Source: Bacteroidales bacterium (GTDB lineage Bacteria; Bacteroidota; Bacteroidia; Bacteroidales; P3). From it: DNA of 41,957 nucleotides. A model generated the notes under the pieces. It made no database searches, was not told the DNA's origin, and saw only the letters and a program-made list of their open reading frames with translations. Numbering within the stretch: position 1 is the first letter of the stretch; each line of letters begins with the position of its first letter. The position numbers were made by a program, and so were the translations under genes. Positions 1 to 7,950 of this stretch are shown here, in pieces. Location of the stretch: NCBI GenBank assembly GCA_009785505.1, contig WQWA01000014.1, positions 1 through 41,957 of the forward strand. Direction: 5' to 3'.

Positions 1-972
1 ATCCATCCCTCGGAATGAGGCTTTGATACCGGCTTCGTCGCCATCGAAAAGCACCACGATATTTTTGGTGTAGCGACTGATAAGTTTGATTTGATCAACT
101 GTGAGTGCCGTTCCGGAAGATGCAACTACATTTTCCACACCGGCTTGATGCAGCGAAATTACATCGGTGTAACCTTCCACCAACAAACAGCTGTCTTGCT
201 TAACAATTGCCGACTTCGAAAAATACAATCCGTAAAGAACTTTACTTTTGCTGTAAATATCGCTCTCCGGTGAATTGACGTATTTTGCAACTTTTTTATC
301 GCTGCTCAACGTGCGACCGCCGAAACCAATCGTTCGTCCCGAAAGATTGTGAATCGGGAACATCACACGACCTTTAAATCTGTCGTATAAAGTTCCATCG
401 TCTTTGCGGACGCTCAGCCCGGTTTTAACCAAATAATCTGCGTTGTAGCCTTTGGCAATCGCAGTTTTTGTGAAAACCTCCCATTCATCCAAACAATAAC
501 CGAGTTGAAACTTTTCAATAATTGCAGGCGAAAAACCGCGTTCGCGAAAATACGACAATCCAACGGCTCGCCCGCTATCATTGTCCTGTAGAATTTCGGA
601 AAAATATTTTTTAGCAAATTCTGTAACATTGAACAAGCCTTCACGCTCGTTCATCTGTTGAATCATTTCCGGCGTTTGCTCTACTTCTTGAATAGGAATA
701 CCGTATTTTTTTGCTAAATATCGCAATGCTTCGACATACGTAAAATGTTCGTGTTTCATCAAAAATGACACGGAATCGCCACCTTCTCCGCAACCGAAAC
801 ATTTAAAAATGTTTCTCGCCGAATTTACATTGAACGACGGTGTTTTTTCGTTGTGAAACGGACACAAACCAATTTGATTCACACCGCGTCGTTTGAGCGA
901 TACGAATTCTCCAACCACCTCGTCAATGCGAGCGGTTTCGACAATGGTTTGGACGGTTTCTTTTGGTATCAT
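1..972 (-). CDS. dnaG: DNA primase DnaG, 3' end cut off by the window
   Basis: Synthesises the RNA primers for lagging-strand replication at the fork, with the DnaB helicase. The reading frame is open from the ATG at 972 to base 1 (324 codons; the family is usually about 600-650 residues), so roughly half of the protein lies outside the window. The N-terminal CHC2 zinc-binding domain shows C37, H40, C58 and C61, in CPFHNEKTPSF and FKCFGCGEGGD. The catalytic core follows, with EGYTDV and the Toprim DGDEAG motif close to the window edge. It starts 8 bp after the stop of the upstream lipoprotein gene, so it is probably last in the lptD-ridA-lipoprotein-dnaG direction. No frameshift is seen. Identification is very secure. 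Confidence 0.97.
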   Translation of the reverse strand, partial: MIPKETVQTIVETARIDEVVGEFVSLKRRGVNQIGLCPFHNEKTPSFNVNSARNIFKCFGCGEGGDSVSFLMKHEHFTYVEALRYLAKKYGIPIQEVEQTPEMIQQMNEREGLFNVTEFAKKYFSEILQDNDSGRAVGLSYFRERGFSPAIIEKFQLGYCLDEWEVFTKTAIAKGYNADYLVKTGLSVRKDDGTLYDRFKGRVMFPIHNLSGRTIGFGGRTLSSDKKVAKYVNSPESDIYSKSKVLYGLYFSKSAIVKQDSCLLVEGYTDVISLHQAGVENVVASSGTALTVDQIKLISRYTKNIVVLFDGDEAGIKASFRGMD

Positions 973-980
973 TTTTGTTA

Positions 981-1865
981 TTACTGAACACAGCGTAGTG
1001 AAAATCCATTAAATTTACTGCCCCAATGCTGTGGATTTATAGTGCCGGTCGAAGAAAAGCGTAAGAGAAATCCGCCATCTGCGGAATCGCTCGATTGCGA
1101 CCAGTAATACGCCCACGTACCTTGACTGAACAATGCACCGCTCGTATTGCAGGCTCCTCCAAAAGTTCCACCCCAAAGGTTGATATAATTGGTATTGACA
1201 AAACCCGGATCTGTTCGAAAAGCTCCGGTTCCGCCCATCGCAATATCCAAATCTCTAAAATCCTCTCTTGTAGGAACCCGCCAAGGATAAGGACATAGTT
1301 CTTCCTTTAATTCATACACAGCCTGCCAAGAAAATAAAGTGCCTCTTTGATCGGGATTAGAGCGACAATCAACGTTGTAGGTGCCGGCAGACCAACCGCT
1401 GAAAGCCATTTTATGCCTACAACTGTCCGTTTGCACAGCATCAGACCAGATTTGAGAAATGCTGTCGTTTGAAATTTCCCAAATCTGACTCGTGGCAAAA
1501 CTAGCTCTACCAAGGCTTGTAGCCCAGCCTAACACAACTTCTATAACTGTAGTGTCGGTGCGATAACTATCTACTGTTGTAACGACAATATCTGCCGTTC
1601 CGGTATCAATCGCTATTACAACGCCATCGGTGACAGTAGCAATTGCCGTATTGTTACTTACCCAAGCCACATTTCGGTTAGTGGCATTTTCGGGTAAAAT
1701 GGTTACCCTCAAAGTTAAACTATCGCCAATGGTTAATGCGGCTATGGTTTGATTGAGCCTTACGCCCGTAGGCGAAATACTGTTGTCATCGTTGTTTCCG
1801 CAAGAAACAAAAACAAGCGAAAACACAACAAGCACAGCGATTAGGTAGGATAGATTCTTTTTCAT
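981..1865 (-). CDS. Surface lipoprotein with Big2-like domain and FISUMP/DUF1566-type C-terminus
   Basis: Predicted lipoprotein of 294 residues with unknown function. The start chosen is the ATG at 1865, because the sequence after it is a lipoprotein signal peptide (MKKNLSYLIAV... ending in FVSCGNN, lipobox cysteine about residue 22). An in-frame start 33 bp upstream lies inside the palindrome at 1886-1909 and is unlikely. Residues about 33-110 look like a bacterial Ig-like group 2 domain (VRLNQT, SLTLRVTILPENATNRNVAW, GTADIVV). The C-terminal half has the aromatic and glycine-rich pattern of Fibrobacter-type paralogous domains (PWRVPTREDF, YYWSQSS, GFSLRCVQ). Such proteins are usually surface-exposed, possibly adhesive. 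Position between ridA and dnaG gives no clue to its role. Confidence 0.75.
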   Translation of the reverse strand: MKKNLSYLIAVLVVFSLVFVSCGNNDDNSISPTGVRLNQTIAALTIGDSLTLRVTILPENATNRNVAWVSNNTAIATVTDGVVIAIDTGTADIVVTTVDSYRTDTTVIEVVLGWATSLGRASFATSQIWEISNDSISQIWSDAVQTDSCRHKMAFSGWSAGTYNVDCRSNPDQRGTLFSWQAVYELKEELCPYPWRVPTREDFRDLDIAMGGTGAFRTDPGFVNTNYINLWGGTFGGACNTSGALFSQGTWAYYWSQSSDSADGGFLLRFSSTGTINPQHWGSKFNGFSLRCVQ

Positions 1866-1885
1866 GGCAGTTGTTTTTTGGTTGT

Positions 1886-1909
1886 AGGGGCGGGGCATGC
1901 CCCGCCCCT
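1886..1909. repeat. 24-bp perfect GC-rich palindrome
   Basis: A perfect 24-bp palindrome: left arm AGGGGCGGGGCA, right arm TGCCCCGCCCCT, with GCATGC at the centre. It lies between ridA (stop at 1916) and the lipoprotein gene (start 1865). It is far more GC-rich than its surroundings and lacks a clear T-run on either strand, so it is not a standard terminator. It shares the TAGGGGC / GCCCCTA edge with a second palindrome at 33351-33379, which suggests a dispersed repeat family. Confidence 0.85.
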
Positions 1910-1915
1910 GTGATT

Positions 1916-2293
1916 TTATTTCACAGCAATTGTTTCAATCTCAACAAGCACGCCGAGTGGTAATTTTTGTACGGCATACGCCACACGAGCAGGTGGATTT
2001 GTAGAGTAATATTTTGCATAGATTTCATTCATTGCAGCAAAATTATCCATTGTACTCAACAAGCAAGTTGATTTTACAACATTTTCGAATGAATAGCCGG
2101 CTTCTTTCAAAATGGCTTCAACATTCTTTAGTACTTGTTCGGTTTGTTCGGAGATTCCGCCTTCGACAACTTGTCCGGTTGCCGGATCAATAGGAAGCTG
2201 TCCGGAAATGTACAATGTTCCGTTGGCTTCGATGGCTTGACTGTAAGGGCCAATAGCTTTTGGTGCGTTCTGCGAATTGATGATTTTTTTCAT
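1916..2293 (-). CDS. ridA: RidA family reactive intermediate deaminase
   Basis: RidA (YjgF/YER057c/UK114 family) hydrolyses reactive enamine/imine intermediates released by PLP enzymes such as threonine dehydratase, giving the ketoacid and ammonia, and so protects PLP enzymes in the cytoplasm. At 125 residues it has normal family length. Diagnostic stretches are AIGPYSQAIEANGTLYISGQLPIDP near the N-terminus (family motif region; IGPYSQA is central), NVEAILKEAG in the middle and PPARVAYAV near residues 100-108, which holds the conserved arginine that binds the substrate carboxylate; ETIAVK closes the protein. It lies 20 bp downstream of lptD and is probably co-transcribed with it. Confidence 0.95.
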   Translation of the reverse strand: MKKIINSQNAPKAIGPYSQAIEANGTLYISGQLPIDPATGQVVEGGISEQTEQVLKNVEAILKEAGYSFENVVKSTCLLSTMDNFAAMNEIYAKYYSTNPPARVAYAVQKLPLGVLVEIETIAVK

Positions 2294-2313
2294 GTGATTA
2301 TGTTTTTTTGGTT

Positions 2314-5070
2314 TTAAAAATAGCTGTGAAATTCATGGTGTGTCCGTCTTCTGTCGTACTTCATCACATCGCCGAGCATATTTGAATTAAGCCTGATGCC
2401 GAATTCCCAGAAGGTAAGTCCGAATGGAGCCCATGTAAACGTCATTGTCCAACAGCACAAATTTCGCGTAACGTTGAATACAGTTTGAGATATTTGCCGA
2501 TTGGTGAAATCGTATCCGGAAGAGAATGAAATAAGCCATTTGTTTGTCAAATTGATATGGCCGCTGAACGATAACGTTTGCATGATCATTCGGTCATAAT
2601 CTCTCCAAACCATAGATTCGCCAACTAATGGACGTCCCCAAATGTCGGTTCGTTGATAGCCTGGGCGGAAGTTGCCTCTATAATTGATGGTGTAACTCAC
2701 ATTCAGCGACCACTGCGGAGCAAAAGAGGCACGTTGCATAAAAATCTCATCACTTCCGTTTTTCCGAATGTCGGGTCTCTCTTCTCGGTCTCTGGAACTC
2801 CGAGACCAACTCAATCCTGTACTCATATTTTCGCTTTCTCGCAATAAAAACCTTCTTCTACCTTGACCCGGTTGCTGCCAAATAAACGTGTTGATACGTG
2901 TGAACCGAAGATCACCATTCGGTAAAGTATCTATAGCTCTGGCATACATATCAAATCGAGCATTGAAGCTAATAGAGAGGTTCCCGAAAATTCTTGTTGA
3001 GCCTGACACGTTGATAGGTGCCCAATTCAAAGAGTCCGCTGCAAGATTGTACGATGTGGAAATTTGCAATCGGTCTATCAATCTAACTGTGCGTTCTCCT
3101 CTAACCGTATCATTTCGATCTCTAACTTTCATTTCAAAATTGTTTCCGAGTCCGAAGTTTATACTTCCGCTTAGTCCTCCCGTTGGATGCCCTGCCGGAC
3201 TTCCCGAAAAGAGATTATACCGTACCTCTCTTCCATCTATGTCTGTAAAATAACGGAATCCGGATCTAATTCCTGCTGCTCCTGTTTCAAAGTCCGGACT
3301 AATCGAAAAACCGATACTCGGATCAACTATATGTCGAAACGCTCGAATAGGTCCCCGATTGAATCGAGAAATTCCGAATAGCCTCGTACTCAGAGATGTC
3401 GAATAACTGTAGGACGCAGATCTAAAAAAACCGTCTTCAGTTCTTGTTATAACGTTTCGTTGAATGATAGGAACAGTATCTATTCTGATTAGCTCGTCGT
3501 TTTCGTCAAACACATTTACGTAATTAAATCCGGTCGTATCCAAACCTCTGTAATTTTTTCTAAAATTCCAATGTTCTGTAAGTTGTATAGAATGGCTCCA
3601 ATTTGCACGTCCATTGAAAACTCTTACATTCAGATCCATTGGAATATTGTGTCTGACACTATTTACCATATCTTGAAATATCTCCGGCACCCAAAACGCA
3701 CTGTCGTTTCCACTTACTCGATTTATAGCACTCATCGAATATCCGACTCTAAAATTTTCATACCATCTCCGACCTCCAACTTGAACCCTGCGTTGAAACG
3801 GAAAAATCGGTGTCATCGAAAGATTGACGGAAGGAAGAGTTGCGTTTATGTCGCCACTTGTTAAGTTGTACATCAAACTTGCGGTTGCAGCAAGAGTAAA
3901 ACGACCAAAACGCAATTGATAGGCGATATTTGAAGTAGATTGATTGTTAAAACGATCGATGATATTCGGACTGTACGACTGAGAGGCACGATTAAAAAAG
4001 TTTACACTTGCAGAAAAAGAACTGTTCTGATTAGCTTGCTGAGCTTGTACATGACTCCAATTCAATCCAAAACTTCGTTCTTGTCCAAAAGCATGTGCAC
4101 CTTCTGTTACACCTCTTTCTCCACTCGGCACCATTCCAAAATTAATGTTGAAACTGCCTCTAAACCTGTAGCGAACAGCATATTGCCAGGTATTTCGGAG
4201 TGCCCATTGACCCCGCGAGTAAATATCTCCTTCTATCCTCCAGTCCATAAAGTCGTTGATTGCCCAATAAAATCCGCCACCTCGAAGGAAAAAGCTCGAA
4301 TTTTGACCGTGAGTTTCGCCATAGGTCGGAACAAGTATTCCCGATGTATATCGACTTGTATTTGGAAATAATCCGAATGGCAGGGCAAGCGGAGTCGGCA
4401 CATCATTCAAAAACAACATAGCTCCGCCCGTAACTACTTTGTCATTGGGTATAATTCTGGCGCGACGTGCAACAATAAACCAGTGTGGGTGTTCCAGGGG
4501 GCAAGTCGTGAAACGTGCTCGCTGCACAAAAGCAGTATTGTCCGGAAATTTTTTTACCCTATCGCCGTGAATGAACATTTCATCTTCTTGAGTGATGATA
4601 CTTCGGATCCGGGCTTTTCTTGTCGCAAGATTGTAGGTCAATTCTCGTGCTTCAAAGGTTTGTCGTGAATCTCTGAAAAAAGGACGACCAACTTCCTGTC
4701 CGAGCGAATCCAGTTTTGGAAAAGCACTCAACTCATCTCTATCAAAATGCACATTTATTCTTGCTGCTGTCAACTCAATATCTTGATAATTGACTTGAGC
4801 TTCTTCAAAAAGATGAACCGTATTTGTTCGTAAATCAAAAAAAATTGAATCTTGGGCGCGATAGTCAATTCTATTTTCAATCGCAGACTGCGAAAGAGGA
4901 ATCGAAGGTCGATTTTCCTCCAAATTGATGGTATCATTCGGAAATAGGGGAAGAGTATCATTCTGAATGGAGTCTTGATAGCTGTTCTGCAGTCCAACAA
5001 CAGTATCTTCGCCAAACACCAAACAGGGTAGGGCAACAGATAATATGAATGGTATTAAAATTTTTCTCAA
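2314..5070 (-). CDS. lptD: LPS assembly outer-membrane protein LptD (Bacteroidota type)
   Basis: Outer-membrane translocon that inserts lipopolysaccharide into the outer leaflet. The frame stays open up to 5460, but that extension would run across the promoters and N-terminus of the divergent amidase gene. I chose the TTG at 5070, which gives a clean signal peptide (MRKILIPFILSVALPCLVFG) and 918 residues, usual for this phylum; the ATG at 5127 falls within the -7 box at 5115-5122 and cannot be the start if that promoter is real. After the signal comes an LptA/OstA-like N-terminal domain (VNYQDIELTAARINV), then the LptD region (FTTCPLEHPHW, SGILVPTYGE) and a long barrel of alternating aromatic strands ending near the C-terminal CCWTMTFTWAPFG. 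Exact start is inferred. Confidence 0.9.
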   Translation of the reverse strand: MRKILIPFILSVALPCLVFGEDTVVGLQNSYQDSIQNDTLPLFPNDTINLEENRPSIPLSQSAIENRIDYRAQDSIFFDLRTNTVHLFEEAQVNYQDIELTAARINVHFDRDELSAFPKLDSLGQEVGRPFFRDSRQTFEARELTYNLATRKARIRSIITQEDEMFIHGDRVKKFPDNTAFVQRARFTTCPLEHPHWFIVARRARIIPNDKVVTGGAMLFLNDVPTPLALPFGLFPNTSRYTSGILVPTYGETHGQNSSFFLRGGGFYWAINDFMDWRIEGDIYSRGQWALRNTWQYAVRYRFRGSFNINFGMVPSGERGVTEGAHAFGQERSFGLNWSHVQAQQANQNSSFSASVNFFNRASQSYSPNIIDRFNNQSTSNIAYQLRFGRFTLAATASLMYNLTSGDINATLPSVNLSMTPIFPFQRRVQVGGRRWYENFRVGYSMSAINRVSGNDSAFWVPEIFQDMVNSVRHNIPMDLNVRVFNGRANWSHSIQLTEHWNFRKNYRGLDTTGFNYVNVFDENDELIRIDTVPIIQRNVITRTEDGFFRSASYSYSTSLSTRLFGISRFNRGPIRAFRHIVDPSIGFSISPDFETGAAGIRSGFRYFTDIDGREVRYNLFSGSPAGHPTGGLSGSINFGLGNNFEMKVRDRNDTVRGERTVRLIDRLQISTSYNLAADSLNWAPINVSGSTRIFGNLSISFNARFDMYARAIDTLPNGDLRFTRINTFIWQQPGQGRRRFLLRESENMSTGLSWSRSSRDREERPDIRKNGSDEIFMQRASFAPQWSLNVSYTINYRGNFRPGYQRTDIWGRPLVGESMVWRDYDRMIMQTLSFSGHINLTNKWLISFSSGYDFTNRQISQTVFNVTRNLCCWTMTFTWAPFGLTFWEFGIRLNSNMLGDVMKYDRRRTHHEFHSYF

Positions 5071-5088
5071 CAATTTCAAAAATTTTCG

Positions 5089-5122
5089 TATCTTTGCAGG
5101 GTTAAAATAAACTACAAAGATA
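5089..5122. promoter_or_regulatory. Divergent TATCTTTG promoters for the amidase gene (+) and lptD (-)
   Basis: TATCTTTG at 5089-5096 on the plus strand and the same octamer on the minus strand at 5122-5115 match the Bacteroidota -7 element TAnnTTTG. The boxes are 18 bp apart and point away from their own partner, so the two transcripts overlap at their 5' ends: the plus unit reads through 5115-5122 and the minus unit through 5089-5096. Confidence 0.75.
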
Positions 5123-5137
5123 AGCATTTTTTGCGAC

Positions 5138-6358
5138 ATGGAAAAGTATAAGTTCAAACTTGTAGGAAAATGGATTGTTTTTGTCTTGTTTTTAGGGCTC
5201 TGCAGCGGCCTTTTCGCAAATTCAAGACCTTGGGTAGTTGTGATTGATCCCGGACACGGCGGAAGAGATCCCGGTGCTGTCGGACGAATTTCGAGAGAAG
5301 CAGACATCAATCTTGCAATTTCCTTGGGACTTGGAAGAAAAATCCAAGAGAATTTGAGCGATGTAAACGTACACTTTACACGAACGGAAGATGTATGTGT
5401 GCCTCTTTGGCAGCGTCCGCAAATGGCAAATAGGCTCAATGCCGATTTGTTTATTTCCATTCATGTCAATTCCAGCAATCACAGAAGAGGTACGCCTTAT
5501 CCGAGAGGATTTGAAACCTACGTGATGGGATTGCACAGAACTGCCGAAAATCTCGCCGTTGCTCAAAGAGAAAACGCGTCAATTTTCTTGGAAGAAAACT
5601 ATGCCTATTTTTACCAAGGGTTTAACCCGAATTCGCCGGAAGCCTATATCATTTTTTCATTGTTTCAGAGTGCTTATTTGGAGCAAAGTTTAGATTTTGC
5701 AGCACGTTTGCAAAGGCACTATGCTAAGCATATTCCATCGGTGTGTAGAGGTGTGAAACAAGCGGGATTTCTAGTGCTGCACGGTACAACCATGCCTGCT
5801 GTCTTGACCGAAATCGGATTTATCAACAATCCCGAAGAAGAAAGATTTATGAATTCTTCGGAAGGACAAGAAAAAATCATAAGGGCGCTGTTCGACGCGT
5901 TCAAGGAGTATAAACAAGCAGTGAACAGACTTAGTGATCGTCGTGAGATTGCAGCGGCACAACCCGATACGGCAAGACCGGCAATTGCGGCAACCGAGCG
6001 AGTTTTTCCGGCTCTTCAAACGCCGACACCAAATCCGCCGCCTGCAAACGCTGCTTCGACAGGTAATCCGGCACAAAATCCGACTCCGAGAATAGTTTAC
6101 AAAGTTCAGTTTGCTTCATCATCGGTAGAAATACCTTTAACCGATCCAAGATTTAGAGGTTTCGAAAACCCGGGTATATACTATCATCAAGGTGCTTTCA
6201 GACTTACGGCAGGTGCTGCAGGTTCGACGGAAGAAATCACACCAACGTTGCGAGAGATACAAAATCGAGGCTATCGCGATGCGTTTATTGTGGTGTTCAA
6301 GGATGGTGAACGTATCACAACAGCAGAAGCTTTGCGGATCTTACAGAGTCAAAAATAA
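5138..6358 (+). CDS. N-acetylmuramoyl-L-alanine amidase (Amidase_3) with C-terminal SPOR-like domain
   Basis: Periplasmic zinc amidase that cleaves the bond between MurNAc and L-alanine of the stem peptide, needed for daughter-cell separation. Residues 1-28 form a signal peptide. The Amidase_3 domain covers about 31-255: zinc ligands are H40 (IDPGHGG), E54 (SREADIN) and H109 (SIHVN), and the catalytic glutamate is E225 (LTEIGFINNPEEE). A proline-rich linker of about 50 residues follows, then residues about 310-400 (VYKVQFASSS..., AFIVVFKDGERI) that look like a SPOR domain, which binds denuded glycan at septa. Own promoter at 5089. The neighbour downstream carries LysM, also a peptidoglycan binder. 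The amidase call is secure; SPOR assignment is by pattern only. Confidence 0.93.
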   Translation: MEKYKFKLVGKWIVFVLFLGLCSGLFANSRPWVVVIDPGHGGRDPGAVGRISREADINLAISLGLGRKIQENLSDVNVHFTRTEDVCVPLWQRPQMANRLNADLFISIHVNSSNHRRGTPYPRGFETYVMGLHRTAENLAVAQRENASIFLEENYAYFYQGFNPNSPEAYIIFSLFQSAYLEQSLDFAARLQRHYAKHIPSVCRGVKQAGFLVLHGTTMPAVLTEIGFINNPEEERFMNSSEGQEKIIRALFDAFKEYKQAVNRLSDRREIAAAQPDTARPAIAATERVFPALQTPTPNPPPANAASTGNPAQNPTPRIVYKVQFASSSVEIPLTDPRFRGFENPGIYYHQGAFRLTAGAAGSTEEITPTLREIQNRGYRDAFIVVFKDGERITTAEALRILQSQK

Positions 6359-6384
6359 ATTTATTAAAATCTCGATTTTTTTCG

Positions 6385-6392
6385 TATCTTTG
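6385..6392 (+). promoter_or_regulatory. -7 promoter element upstream of the LysM-ftsK-lolA-prfB unit
   Basis: TATCTTTG followed by CA, 30 bp before the ATG at 6423, preceded by a T-rich stretch. It matches TAnnTTTG and suggests that the LysM gene and the genes after it are transcribed separately from the amidase gene. Confidence 0.65.
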
Positions 6393-6422
6393 CAAGAAAA
6401 ATCCGTATTCTAACTTTGAATT

Positions 6423-7949
6423 ATGAAAAAAATCTGTTTTCTTGCCCTATTCATACTTTTTTCCTCAGTATTTTTGGCGGCACAAACAATAACTCCTCCG
6501 GTACCGGTTCAAATTTCCGAACACATTGAAAATATTGATGGTAGGTACTTTATTCTGCACAGAGTAGAACAAGGACAAACGCTGTTTTCAATTTCACGTG
6601 CCTATGAGATATCGGTTGAACAAATCCGACGAACGTCCGACATGCTCGAAATCCAAATCGACGAAATTTTACTAATACCGACAAATCCTCCACAAAGAGC
6701 ACAAAGACAGGCTGAAGTTCAGCCGGAAATAGTCTTGATTGAAACAATAGCTGCAAGAGATGTTGATGGTGGTCGTAGGAGCATATTACATACATCCAAT
6801 GAAGAAAATTACGAGGAAGCTGAAGTGTATGATACCATCCGAAGAATTTTCGACAATCCCCCAAGATCCGTTTTGAATGTAGCGCTGATGCTTCCGCTTT
6901 ATTTGAACGAAGCTGCACAAATTCGAATCACGCCAAACACAAGCCGAGGTGCGATAAGACCGTTTTCGTTTATTTCGTTTTATCAGGGTGCGATGCTGGC
7001 GGCACAGAAATTTTATCACGAAGATGTAGAAATCAACGTTCATGTTTTCGATGTTACTGAAGACACAAATACCGCGGTTCGTTTGATCAACGGAAGAAGG
7101 CTGCATAATATGGACATCCTTATAGGTCCGTTTTTTGCACGCTCGTTCAGTGTGGTAAGCAACTTTGCCAAACAACAAGAAATTTTTATCGTCAATCCCT
7201 TGTCCTCTCGATCCGAAATTTTGGACAATAATCCTTTTGCCATAAAAATCAACACATCCGAAACAAATCAATTGCAAGCCTTGTTGAACTACGCTGCTCA
7301 AAGAAGTGCAGGAGATCGAATTTTCGTTTTATCGAACGATAGTGTGCCGAATGATCGAGAATTGGCAAGGCAGACCAGATTGTTTTTTGAAGGGATTGAA
7401 TATCGTTTCAACAACATTTTTTTCCTTGACATTTCGCAAGAAGGATTTCCACGCATTCAACGCGATTTGGCCACTCAAACCGGAAATTCTTTCATTTTTA
7501 TATCCAACGATGATGCCCTTGTTACAGCTGTTTTAACGCGGACGCCCAGACGAGATCATATTCCGAATACATTGTACAGTTTGCGGCACTCGCCTCGATT
7601 TGATGTTACGGATCCTTTTTATCTCAATAATTTACAAGTGCATTACATTGAGCCGTTTTTCGTTGATCATGACGACGAGCGTGTGATGGATTTCGACCGT
7701 TTATTTTTTCAAACGTTTGAGGGTTTGCCGGATGAACGGGCTTATAGAGGTTTTGATGTCATGTCGTTTGTGCTCGAACTTTTAAGAATCGGCAATACAA
7801 ATTACGGCAATTATTTGGAATCAACCCTTCACAAAGGCCTTCACAACTACATTCAGTTGAAGCGCACAAATCCTCTGAACGGCTTGGAAAATCAGCAAAC
7901 AAATATTTTGAGAATAAAAAATTCCAGATTGCAAAAAGCGAACATTTAA
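6423..7949 (+). CDS. LysM-domain periplasmic protein with receptor-like (LpoA/periplasmic-binding fold) C-terminal part
   Basis: Residues 1-20 are a signal peptide (ending LAAQ). Residues about 42-87 form one LysM repeat (FILHRVEQGQTLFSISRAYE ... DEILLIP), which binds peptidoglycan glycan. From about residue 150 the sequence (LNVALMLPLYLN, SFISFYQGAMLAAQKF, ILIGPFFARSFSVVSNFA, IFIVNPLSSRSE) follows the pattern of type I periplasmic-binding/LpoA-like folds. In this phylum such proteins are annotated as LysM proteins with a ligand-binding-like domain; a role in regulating cell-wall synthesis or hydrolysis is plausible, by analogy with LpoA, but not shown. The stop is 1 bp before ftsK, so the two are almost certainly co-transcribed with a wall/division theme. 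Confidence 0.8.
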   Translation: MKKICFLALFILFSSVFLAAQTITPPVPVQISEHIENIDGRYFILHRVEQGQTLFSISRAYEISVEQIRRTSDMLEIQIDEILLIPTNPPQRAQRQAEVQPEIVLIETIAARDVDGGRRSILHTSNEENYEEAEVYDTIRRIFDNPPRSVLNVALMLPLYLNEAAQIRITPNTSRGAIRPFSFISFYQGAMLAAQKFYHEDVEINVHVFDVTEDTNTAVRLINGRRLHNMDILIGPFFARSFSVVSNFAKQQEIFIVNPLSSRSEILDNNPFAIKINTSETNQLQALLNYAAQRSAGDRIFVLSNDSVPNDRELARQTRLFFEGIEYRFNNIFFLDISQEGFPRIQRDLATQTGNSFIFISNDDALVTAVLTRTPRRDHIPNTLYSLRHSPRFDVTDPFYLNNLQVHYIEPFFVDHDDERVMDFDRLFFQTFEGLPDERAYRGFDVMSFVLELLRIGNTNYGNYLESTLHKGLHNYIQLKRTNPLNGLENQQTNILRIKNSRLQKANI

Positions 7950-7950
7950 T

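Noticed and set aside
1-972. Frameshifted dnaG, because a short open frame exists in another frame
   Set aside because: The true frame is open throughout and contains the zinc and Toprim motifs; the gene is only cut by the window edge.
5071-5460. N-terminal extension of lptD by 130 codons
   Set aside because: It is antisense to the amidase gene, covers both promoters, and pushes a good signal peptide into the middle of the protein.
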